Assembly: GCF_001708405.1 (NCBI RefSeq)
Contig: NZ_CP012418.1
Coordinates: 1,054,001-1,118,000, forward strand
DNA length: 64,000 nucleotides
Direction: 5' to 3'
DNA from: Kangiella sediminilitoris
Lineage (GTDB): Bacteria > Pseudomonadota > Gammaproteobacteria > Enterobacterales > Kangiellaceae
Part shown: positions 15,018 to 22,240 of the stretch, piece after piece
Position numbering within the stretch: the stretch's first letter is position 1
How the letters are laid out: the number at the start of each line of letters is the position of its first letter
Program-made: the position numbers and the translations under genes
The notes under the pieces: generated by a model
Databases searched by the model: none
The model's input: only the letters and a program-made list of their open reading frames with translations
What the model was told of the DNA's origin: nothing

Positions 15018-16733
15018 TTACTGAGCTTTCTGCAGGTCTTCCATTACAGCTGCAAGGAATCGGGCTGCTTCACCGCCTGTACAGGCACGGTGATCAAAAG
15101 TCAGTGATAATGGAAGCATTTTAGCGTTTACAATTCCCTTATCAGTTAACTTCAATTCATTACGGAAGCGGCCAGTACCCAGGATTGCAACCTGTGGTGG
15201 TGATACTACTGGCGTGCCGTATCGACCAGCAATTGAACCAAAGTTAGACAGGGTAATCGTAGCGTTTTGCTGATCTTCCTGCTTTAACGATTTTGATTCA
15301 ATTTTCTGACGAAGCTCCTGAACGTTGGCACGGACATCTGCCATGCTCATACGGTCTGCATTATGCACCACAGGCACATACAATCCATCGCCAGAATCTA
15401 CCGCGATACCTACATTGACATTAGGGTGCAATAGACGCTCGAACTTCTCACCGTCAAACCAGGCGTTAACTGCTGGTACAGCTTTTGCTGCAACAACCAA
15501 CGCTCTAACGTAACGAGCAAGAGAGTCAGTACCTTTTGGCCATGCCGAGATATCAACATCTTCAACCAGGCTGGTTGGTACGACTGTTGAATGTGAATGG
15601 GCCATACCCATTGCCATTGCACGACGAACACCACGAACACTTTCTGGTTTTACTTCCACATTCAATGTTGGAAGGCCACCAGTGCTGGAAGGTGTTGAAG
15701 AAGCTTTTGCTTGTGCTTGGCTAGTCGCTGCTGGAGCTGAGCCACCACCTTTTGATGCCTGCTCAACATCATCACGTGTGATTGAGCCTTTGCGACCAGA
15801 AGCTTGGCAGTTACCCAGGTCAACACCCAGTTTACGTGCCAGTGCTCTAACCGCTGGAGAAGCTTTATAAGCCAGTGGATTGCTTGTATCGAAGCCTGAC
15901 TCTGGTTGCGGCGCAGCCTTTGCTGCTTTTGCAGAACCAGTACCGTTTTTGGCTGCTTCACGCACGTCTTTTTGCGTAATAGCGCCATCTTTACCAGTAC
16001 CTGAGACCTGGGTCAGATCTACTTTTAATTTACGTGCCAGTGCTTTGACTACTGAATTTGTGGTTTCAGCAACAACGTTGTTACCAACTTCAACTGCACC
16101 AACTACCGTACCGCTATCAGCACGCTTTTCTTCACCAGACTCTTCTTTCTTAGGGGCCGATGATTTTCCGCTGCCGCCAAATTCCACCAGTGGATCGCCA
16201 GTATTAATAACATCACCTGGCTGACCATATAGCTTGGAAACTTTTGCAGCAAAAGGCGAGGGCACTTCGACCACTGCTTTTGCCGTTTCCATCTCAACCA
16301 TAGGTTGATCTACAGTGACTGTATCGCCTTCTTTAACTAACCAGCGAACGATTTCTGCATCCGGTAAACCTTCACCAAGATCAGGAAGCATAAAAGTATC
16401 ACCAACAATATCGTCGGATGAGACTTCTGCTGATGCTTCAGCTTCATTGGTTTCTGCTGGAGCTTCTTCAGCTGGAGCCTCATCTTCATCTGCGACTGCG
16501 CCATCACCGAAAGAAACCAGCAAATCACCGGTATTGATGACATCACCTTCCTGTCCGTGTAGTTTAGCTATTCGGCCAGCAAAAGGAGAGGGTACTTCAA
16601 CCACGGCTTTGGCGGTTTCCATTTCTACCATTGGTTGGTCTATAGCAACAGTATCGCCTTCCTTTACTAACCAGCGAACGATTTCCGCATCCGGTAAACC
16701 TTCACCTAAATCGGGTAAATTGAACTGTTTCAT
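15018..16733 (-). CDS. 2-oxoacid dehydrogenase E2, dihydrolipoyl acyltransferase
   Basis: 571 aa core subunit. Two nearly identical lipoyl domains carry the lipoyl lysines K42 and K152 in M-E-T-A-K-A-V-V-E-V. Acidic Ala/Glu/Pro linkers follow. Then come two E3-binding domains, about 226-262 and 291-327, each with V-x-x-L-A-R-K-L-x-V-D-L; one is normal. The catalytic domain (about 360-571) ends in D-H-R-A-C-T-G-G-E, so H548 is present but the aspartate of the classic H-R-x-x-D-G is threonine. The start overlaps the E1 beta stop (ATGA). Substrate could be pyruvate or branched-chain 2-oxoacids; see the E1 alpha entry. Confidence 0.9.
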   Translation of the reverse strand: MKQFNLPDLGEGLPDAEIVRWLVKEGDTVAIDQPMVEMETAKAVVEVPSPFAGRIAKLHGQEGDVINTGDLLVSFGDGAVADEDEAPAEEAPAETNEAEASAEVSSDDIVGDTFMLPDLGEGLPDAEIVRWLVKEGDTVTVDQPMVEMETAKAVVEVPSPFAAKVSKLYGQPGDVINTGDPLVEFGGSGKSSAPKKEESGEEKRADSGTVVGAVEVGNNVVAETTNSVVKALARKLKVDLTQVSGTGKDGAITQKDVREAAKNGTGSAKAAKAAPQPESGFDTSNPLAYKASPAVRALARKLGVDLGNCQASGRKGSITRDDVEQASKGGGSAPAATSQAQAKASSTPSSTGGLPTLNVEVKPESVRGVRRAMAMGMAHSHSTVVPTSLVEDVDISAWPKGTDSLARYVRALVVAAKAVPAVNAWFDGEKFERLLHPNVNVGIAVDSGDGLYVPVVHNADRMSMADVRANVQELRQKIESKSLKQEDQQNATITLSNFGSIAGRYGTPVVSPPQVAILGTGRFRNELKLTDKGIVNAKMLPLSLTFDHRACTGGEAARFLAAVMEDLQKAQ

Positions 16734-17710
16734 TTGTACTCCATAATCGTGCGCACTTCGTCAAGAATACGATCGACGTTAGGCATATATTGTTTTTCTA
16801 AACGATAGTATGGCATAACCGTATCGTAGCCAGAAACTCGACCAATCGGCGCTAAGAGACTGAGTACTGCTTTTTCAGCAATTTCAGCAGCAATTTCAGA
16901 ACCAACTGAGCCAGATTTTGGCGCTTCCTGAATGATACAGGCGCGACCGGTTTTCTCGACCGATTCTAAAATGGTGTCCATATCTATAGGACTAACAGTA
17001 GCAACATCAATAACTTCGGCATCAATGCCTTCCGCTGCAAGCTTTTCTGCTGCTTGAAGCGTTTCATGCATCATAGCGCCCCATGAGATAAGTGTAATAT
17101 CACTACCTTCACGGTCAACAAAACATGCTTCCAGCGGATATTCTTCACCATTATCTTCAACTTCGTGTTTTACGATACGGTAAACACGCTTTGGCTCCAA
17201 GAAAATCACAGGATCAGGATCACGAATTGCTGCCAGCATCAGGCCATAAGCACGTGATGGGTTTGAAGGAATGACAACCTTCAAGCCAGGGATGTGTGAG
17301 AATAATGCCTCAGTTGATTCTGAGTGGTGTTCTGGGGCGTGAATGCCACCACCAAAAGGGGCGCGGATTACTAGCGGCTGAGTGATGCGTCCGCGAGTAC
17401 GATGACGCATACGAGCTGCATGACAGAAAATCTGATCAACTGCAGGGAAGATGAAACCCATAAACTGCATTTCTGCAATCGGCTTCATACCTTGAGCGGC
17501 CATACCCACGGCTAAACCAGCAATCATAGATTCCGCCAGAGGTGTATCTATCACTCGATCCTTACCGTATTTCTTCTGTAAGCCGTCTGTTGCACGGAAT
17601 ACACCACCGTTTTTACCAACGTCTTCACCAAAAAGTACCACGTCTTGATCATGCTCAAGTTCGTAGGCCATTGCTGCGTTTACAGCTTCAATTAAAGTAA
17701 TCGCCGCCAT
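16730..17710 (-). CDS. 2-oxoacid dehydrogenase E1 beta subunit
   Basis: 326 aa, transketolase-like beta subunit that completes the thiamine-diphosphate site with E1 alpha. Motifs seen: G-E-D-V-G-x-N-G-G-V-F near 28-38, the catalytic glutamate region D-T-P-L-A-E-S, and R-A-P-F-G-G-G-I-H-A-P-E-H-H-S-E. The length is typical for both pyruvate and branched-chain enzymes. Start and stop overlap those of its neighbours by 1 and 4 bp, so the three subunits are translationally coupled. Confidence 0.93.
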   Translation of the reverse strand: MAAITLIEAVNAAMAYELEHDQDVVLFGEDVGKNGGVFRATDGLQKKYGKDRVIDTPLAESMIAGLAVGMAAQGMKPIAEMQFMGFIFPAVDQIFCHAARMRHRTRGRITQPLVIRAPFGGGIHAPEHHSESTEALFSHIPGLKVVIPSNPSRAYGLMLAAIRDPDPVIFLEPKRVYRIVKHEVEDNGEEYPLEACFVDREGSDITLISWGAMMHETLQAAEKLAAEGIDAEVIDVATVSPIDMDTILESVEKTGRACIIQEAPKSGSVGSEIAAEIAEKAVLSLLAPIGRVSGYDTVMPYYRLEKQYMPNVDRILDEVRTIMEYK

Positions 17711-18786
17711 TATTTTGCACCTCTTTTGATTGCTGCTTCTCGCTGAGGTTTAGTTAATTCAGGAAGTTCCGCATACAGGTAGTCAAACATCTCTTCTGGA
17801 CCAGGCATTGGTGCCTCTTCGTATGCTTTAACAGCCGCTTCAACTTCTTTGGCGACTTCTTCTTTCATTTTTTCTTCGTCTTCATCAGACCACGCTTTAT
17901 TATCTTCGAGGTACTTACGTAAACGAACAAGAGGTTCATTCTTCCAAGCTTCTTCTTTAACTTTAGGATCGTCGTAGCGCGATGCATCATCTGCTGTCGT
18001 GTGGTCACATAAACGATAAGTAATAGCTTCAATTACTGTTGGGCCTCCACCGCTACGAGCTTTTTCAAGCGCATAGTTAGCCACTTCGCGAACAGCGATA
18101 ATGTCATTACCATCGACCTGGATGCCTTCGACACCTGCTGCGATAGCTTTTTGAGCATAGGTTTCACAAGCTGTCTGGATGTCCGTAGGTACGGAAATTG
18201 CCCATTGGTTGTTGTTAATAAAGAATACTGCGCCTAGATTCCAGATCCCCGCAACGTTGACACCTTCGTAGAAGTCACCTTCCGATGTACCGCCTTCGCC
18301 TATCTCTGTCACAACTGCGCGCTTTTGTTTGCGCATTTGGATAGCTTTAGCTACTCCGGAAGCATGAATAATCTGGTTTGCGATTGGTACACAGATTGGG
18401 AAATCTTCTTTAGCTACAGAGTAGTTAGCACCTTCTTCATCACCGCCCCAATAACGCAAGATCTCCTCCATGGTGACACCATGCTTTAAAAGACCGCCAG
18501 TTGAGCGATAGTATGGAATTAACACATCTTCCTTAGTCATCACATCGCCGTAACCAATACCAATGGCTTCCTGACCCAGTGATGCAGGGTATGTACCCAT
18601 TTTACCGGTACGCTGAAGTGCATAAGCTTTGGCATCGAATACACGTAATTTATACATGTCACGGTAAAGCTCGCGCATTGTGTTCATGTCTTTGGCAAAC
18701 TTCGGTAAATCTTTCGCTGGCTTGCCACTGGCATCAAGATATTGATGATACTTGATCTCGAAAGAAGCAACAGTTGTAGTCGTCAA
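17710..18786 (-). CDS. 2-oxoacid dehydrogenase E1 alpha subunit
   Basis: 358 aa, thiamine-diphosphate-binding alpha subunit of a heterotetrameric E1: G-E-G-G-T-S-E-G-D-F-Y-E-G then N-N-N-Q-W-A-I-S, and the phosphorylation-loop region H-T-T-A-D-D-A-S-R-Y. The sequence resembles the Bacillus-type pyruvate dehydrogenase alpha chain, while the upstream palindrome fits control of branched-chain amino acid breakdown. I therefore leave open whether the complex is PDH or BCKDH. No E3 gene is in the operon, so E3 is shared from elsewhere. First gene of the operon. Confidence 0.9.
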   Translation of the reverse strand: MTTTTVASFEIKYHQYLDASGKPAKDLPKFAKDMNTMRELYRDMYKLRVFDAKAYALQRTGKMGTYPASLGQEAIGIGYGDVMTKEDVLIPYYRSTGGLLKHGVTMEEILRYWGGDEEGANYSVAKEDFPICVPIANQIIHASGVAKAIQMRKQKRAVVTEIGEGGTSEGDFYEGVNVAGIWNLGAVFFINNNQWAISVPTDIQTACETYAQKAIAAGVEGIQVDGNDIIAVREVANYALEKARSGGGPTVIEAITYRLCDHTTADDASRYDDPKVKEEAWKNEPLVRLRKYLEDNKAWSDEDEEKMKEEVAKEVEAAVKAYEEAPMPGPEEMFDYLYAELPELTKPQREAAIKRGAK

Positions 18787-18952
18787 GGCTACATTCTCCT
18801 TTATTGAAGGGGCTGACTTTTAAGATTTAAATACTCAATAAAAGCTTTAGATTTCAATCATTTAACGATGGAATCTATGGGTTCCCCTAAGGTTCAATCT
18901 CATAATTAGCGACGCCGATTGTACGTATTTTTGGCTAATTTGTATAGTGAGA

Positions 18953-18968
18953 TTTACGTTAACGTAAA
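18953..18968. promoter_or_regulatory. 16-bp perfect palindrome, probable repressor operator
   Basis: TTTACGTTAACGTAAA is a perfect palindrome 167 bp upstream of E1 alpha. On the minus strand its left half could be a -35 (TTTACG), with TATACA as -10 16 bp on, so a bound protein would block the promoter. From memory it resembles the MerR-family LiuR motif of gammaproteobacterial leucine/branched-chain catabolism; this is not checked. The rest of 18787-19171 holds no gene; a possible plus-strand promoter is TTGGTC (19031) with TATAAA (19052), 15-bp spacing. Confidence 0.55.
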
Positions 18969-19171
18969 CCCTTACTAGTTTTATTTTAAATTAAGTCGCT
19001 TTTGATAAGCAAAACTTATGCAAAAGCGTATTGGTCTTACCTCTTTTGCGGTATAAATTATAACGCAACTGGATGAAATTACTGTGACGGCCTTGCGGGA
19101 AGACCGCATCTAGCTATGATACAACAAGTAATGCCAATGAGGGCAAAAAGGAAAAATATACGGGGGTAACA

Positions 19172-19774
19172 ATGATTGGACGAAAGAAACTTCTCTTGAG
19201 TGTGCTTGGATTCATAGTTTTGAGTTCTGTTGCAATTGCGGGTGTTATCGCATCTCAGGAATTTAAGAAAATAGATACGACTAAAGTCAACTCAGTTAAA
19301 GCAATCAATCCAACAGCAATAAAAAAGGTCAAAGACATTGGTAAGGTCGAAATGTTGTCTGGATCTGAATATCGAAAGAAACTCAATGCACATAATTTGA
19401 AAGTTAAATCTAAGGCAGTTAAGACGAGCGCTCAGGCTAACACTCGTTTGCGTACTCAAAATACCGAATTTGATACCACCACTTATGATTGCGATGATTC
19501 TAAGCGTGCCGTGAACATAGGTGCGCAAGAAATATGCGACGGTATTGATAACAACTGTAATGGTGATATTGATGAAGGTGTCTCTGTAGCCTATTACTTG
19601 GATGCTGACTCAGATTTATGGGGAGACGCATCTAAAGTTTACTATGCTTGTAGCCTACCGGATGGATATTCACAAAGAAGGGGGGACTGTAATGATAGAA
19701 GCTCTGCCATTAATCCCTCAGCGCAGGAGATTCCTGGTAATAACATTGATGAAAACTGTGACCGAGTAAAATAA
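19172..19774 (+). CDS. secreted or anchored protein with MopE-type metal-binding motifs
   Basis: 200 aa. An N-terminal hydrophobic stretch (about 6-26) acts as signal or anchor, followed by a basic linker. The second half has two Asp/Cys-rich motifs of the kind found in the copper protein MopE and in myxobacterial surface proteins: C-D-D-S-x(7)-A-Q-E-I-C-D-G-I-D-N-N-C-N-G-D-I-D, then a D-A-D-S-D calcium-like loop and G-D-C-N-D-x(8)-A-Q-E-I-P-G-N-N-I-D-E-N-C. Probably an envelope metal-binding protein; its function is unknown. GGGGGTAAC precedes the ATG. Cotranscribed with the next gene (12-bp gap). Confidence 0.75.
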   Translation: MIGRKKLLLSVLGFIVLSSVAIAGVIASQEFKKIDTTKVNSVKAINPTAIKKVKDIGKVEMLSGSEYRKKLNAHNLKVKSKAVKTSAQANTRLRTQNTEFDTTTYDCDDSKRAVNIGAQEICDGIDNNCNGDIDEGVSVAYYLDADSDLWGDASKVYYACSLPDGYSQRRGDCNDRSSAINPSAQEIPGNNIDENCDRVK

Positions 19775-19786
19775 CGGAGAAGGGAC

Positions 19787-20461
19787 ATGAAAAAATTATT
19801 AATATCGTTTATATCATCAGCTTCTCTTGTAGGTTTTTGGATATTCGCTTCTTCTATATTTACCCCTTCGGTAGCTTATGCTGACGCTGAAGAGGAGGCC
19901 CGAGAGTTCTGTAGCGCTTACGAGGATAAATCTGGGTATGGGTGTCAAGTTGAACGATGTCGTTGTAGTAACAGGGAAACTGAACTCAAGCGATGGAATC
20001 GTAAAATGAGGTTTGATTTGTGCGCTTGCGTGAATACTTCAGCCTACAACACTTACCTTGAGAAAGTTGAAGCCGAACGAAACCGTAACCGCTGTAATAC
20101 TAATGCTGACTGTTCTGATGGTGTTTTCTGTAACGGTGAAGAGGTGTGCCGTACAGATGGAAGATACCGTGTAAACTCATCTGCTGGTAATGGTACTTGC
20201 ATACCAGGTAAGCCGCCTTGTGAAAATGGCTTATGCTTCGAACGAGAAAAGAAGTGCAAAATGCCTTGTGAAGACAAGGATGGCGATGGTTATAAGGCTA
20301 TGCACTGCGGTGGCGATGACTGTGACGATAACGATCCCAGACGCAGCCCGGGTAATAAAGAGATCTGTGACTCAGATGGAATTGACGAGGACTGTAATGC
20401 CAGAACTGTCGGTGATTTAGATGTTGACGGTGATGGTTATATTTCTATGAAGTGTCGATAA
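19787..20461 (+). CDS. secreted cysteine-rich protein with MopE-type motif
   Basis: 224 aa with a signal peptide ending near Y-A-D-A (about residue 33). The mature part has many cysteines: one block at about 45-85, a C-N-T-N-A-D-C-S-D-G-V-F-C-N-G-E block, then the MopE-type D-K-D-G-D-G-Y-K followed by G-D-D-C-D-D-N-D and E-I-C-D-S-D-G-I-D-E-D-C-N. It ends with D-V-D-G-D-G-Y-I-S-M-K-C-R, the opening of a second identical module, so the C-terminus looks cut short. Repeat sequences begin 70 bp downstream. Operon partner of the preceding gene. Confidence 0.75.
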   Translation: MKKLLISFISSASLVGFWIFASSIFTPSVAYADAEEEAREFCSAYEDKSGYGCQVERCRCSNRETELKRWNRKMRFDLCACVNTSAYNTYLEKVEAERNRNRCNTNADCSDGVFCNGEEVCRTDGRYRVNSSAGNGTCIPGKPPCENGLCFEREKKCKMPCEDKDGDGYKAMHCGGDDCDDNDPRRSPGNKEICDSDGIDEDCNARTVGDLDVDGDGYISMKCR

Positions 20462-20533
20462 AGTAACTAAGATGGGTTACGACTGATGTCTAACCCATCC
20501 TATGTTTGCTGTTCAGACTTTTCAGTCCCTGTC

Positions 20534-20553
20534 ATTCCCGCGAAGGCGGGAAT
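20534..20553. repeat. ATTCCCGC-GAAG-GCGGGAAT dispersed repeat unit
   Basis: An 8-bp perfect inverted repeat with a GAAG loop, preceded by GTC. Short ATTCCC...GGGAAT units of this kind are common dispersed repeats in proteobacteria (for example dRS3 of Neisseria). It lies between the truncated MopE-type gene and repeat copy C. Confidence 0.6.
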
Positions 20554-20608
20554 CTAACGTCTTTATTTGTTTTGGGCTTTTTAACTCATAGTTTCGCTCC
20601 TCAGCGAG

Positions 20609-20935
20609 TTACTTTCTCTTACATGGATAAGAGAAAGTAACCAAAGAGAAGTCCACCCCGATATTGAGGTCATGCAAGCATGACTTCCTGCTCTACTCTC
20701 AAAATACTTAACGCAGGGTCTGCCCCTCAGGGTATCAGAGTTTACAGCACTTCCTTGTGCTGAAAACTCTTAGCAAAATCGTCCTGATTTTGCTTGCTAT
20801 ATTTTGTTCATAGCGCAGCTCAATATAAGGGAAACTGGTCGTAACCTTTGCCGCAGGTTGGTGCTGAACGATGTGAAGCCCAACAGAATATCGCTGTGGT
20901 TTAAGGGTTGTTGGGCATCGTAAACTCAGCCCAAC
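20609..20935 (+). repeat. structured dispersed repeat, copy C
   Basis: Begins with a 12-bp perfect hairpin (TTACTTTCTCTT, 20609-20620, with 20629-20640), then CCAAAGAGAAG, CCACCCC, GATATTGAGGTCAT and a GTCATGC/GCATGAC hairpin, matching copy A in order. Further perfect hairpins follow: CAGCAC/GTGCTG and GCAAAATC/GATTTTGC near 20745-20795, and AGCCCAACA / TGTTGGGC near 20877-20917. The whole 20462-20940 gap holds this and the previous repeat, and no gene. Confidence 0.6.
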
Positions 20936-20940
20936 TCGAC

Positions 20941-21337
20941 CTACTTTGGCTTCATACGTGTTCTCACTAGTTTTTTTTCGTCAGCGTTCAGTAAAATCAT
21001 TTCTTTATCGTTAATATCTATAATAGTGTCAGTTACTACTTTATTCATCGCCTCATTTCTATACTTCTTTAGCGGTTTGAAAGTTATTTTGTTGCCATGT
21101 ATTTCCCAGGAATCATTAAATTTTGTTTCTTTAATTGTCCCATCCGAAAAAGCAGCTTTACCCCAGCCCACCATTTCTCCACTTTCTTTATATTCGGCTT
21201 GACCGTAATAGTATGGGATACCAGGTATTATTAATAACCCACTTACCAATAATTTTGTTTTTGTAGTCTGGACTAGTGTTTCCGGAGCTACAGGAGGCTA
21301 AGTTGATAACGATAAGAAGTAATGCAAGTATTTTCAT
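20941..21337 (-). pseudogene. small lipoprotein gene with a frameshift
   Basis: From an ATG at 21337, minus strand, one frame encodes a clear lipoprotein signal (M-K-I-L-A-L-L-L-I-V-I-N-L-A-S-C, lipobox L-A-S-C) and about 30 more residues, then stops. The adjacent frame, open from about 21250 to 20941, encodes about 100 residues (G-W-G-K-A-A-F-S-D-G-T-I, then F-K-P-L-K-K-Y) but has no signal of its own and only a TTG start. A one-base change in the A-rich tract near 21270 (A5-C-A4) would join them. Either a real frameshift, a slippage site or a sequencing error. Family not recognised. Confidence 0.6.
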
Positions 21338-21376
21338 ATCTTCTATTATCCTTAATTTATTGTTTAACCTTTTGAT

Positions 21377-21745
21377 TTACTGCTTTATATCCATTTCAAA
21401 ATAGGCATGACTGGGACAGAAGGCGAGTCCTTTAACACATTTTTCTTCGCACTGTTTCCATTGGCAGGTGTCGTCGCTGAGGCCGCCGCGGTTTTGGACC
21501 ATGAGTTGGACTTTGAGGTTGGTGGTGTCGAGTTGGTGCCAGACTTCCCGACTTGGAATTTTTGCGCAGACACCAATGTCATTCTGTTTGGCGATATCAA
21601 TATGCCATAGCTGACCGCATTCAGGACAACGGTTCAGAGTGGCCCAGCGTTGTGGTGCCCATTCGAGCTCTTCGAGAGTGTCATCGAAAGGGTGGCTTTC
21701 GTCATTTCCTAAAAATACGTTGGGTAATTGATTGCATTGACACAT
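21377..21745 (-). CDS. hypothetical zinc-ribbon-like protein
   Basis: 122 aa, cytosolic, with no signal or membrane segment. Cysteines occur in groups: C2/C4 at the start, C-P-E-C at about 39-42, and a C-terminal C-x4-C-x3-C with a further C and H (C-P-S-H), which suggests bound zinc. The C-x2-C with nearby G-Q-L-W-H-I is like a zinc ribbon. Family not recognised. Fifteen bp after the next gene upstream (22119 start), so the two probably form an operon. Confidence 0.6.
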   Translation of the reverse strand: MCQCNQLPNVFLGNDESHPFDDTLEELEWAPQRWATLNRCPECGQLWHIDIAKQNDIGVCAKIPSREVWHQLDTTNLKVQLMVQNRGGLSDDTCQWKQCEEKCVKGLAFCPSHAYFEMDIKQ

Positions 21746-21759
21746 CTTGTGGTTATCTC

Positions 21760-22119
21760 TTATTCGTTTGGCTCTTTGTCTGTACTTTCTTCATTTTCTT
21801 CGTGTTTATCTCTCACCAGCCAAACCGTGAACGGGATGATAAAAGCTATGCAGAGTGCCACCTGCATACCGAAGGCATCCGTTCTTGTGTAGGTATGGCT
21901 AGTCATAAACAGGGTCATAAAAATAGTGGCCAGTGCCAAACCTATAATCGTTACCATTCCTGACGGTTTGTTTTGTTTAAAAGCCACCTTTAGAGCAACG
22001 ATAAGAAGAAAAATACTGGCGGGAATTGTCACCAGGTAAAAAATGCCCCCCATATCTGAAGCCAGAGCAGTTGCCGGCGATAGCAGGATGATAAAGCAGA
22101 GCCTATCTAAGATGTTCAT
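21760..22119 (-). CDS. hypothetical small membrane protein
   Basis: 119 aa. The first hydrophobic segment (about 5-22, ending A-L-A-S) could be a cleaved signal or a helix. Three further segments at about 26-46, 54-72 and 84-101 cross the membrane, followed by a charged C-terminal tail rich in Glu, Asp and Lys. No recognised family. It is the first gene of a two-gene unit and is transcribed away from pepN. Confidence 0.6.
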   Translation of the reverse strand: MNILDRLCFIILLSPATALASDMGGIFYLVTIPASIFLLIVALKVAFKQNKPSGMVTIIGLALATIFMTLFMTSHTYTRTDAFGMQVALCIAFIIPFTVWLVRDKHEENEESTDKEPNE

Positions 22120-22240
22120 GTTTTCTTTTCCCTGAAATATTTTGTCGTTGTTTGTTGGACACTGTTATATCGAATCTGGTCTAAGATTGCTACAATCAAG
22201 ACTTTATTGATTAAAACTTACCCCATACCTTACCAATACC

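Noticed and set aside
16315-16746. 143-codon antisense ORF over the lipoyl domains
   Set aside because: Its internal repeat mirrors the duplicated lipoyl domains of E2; it is a composition artefact.
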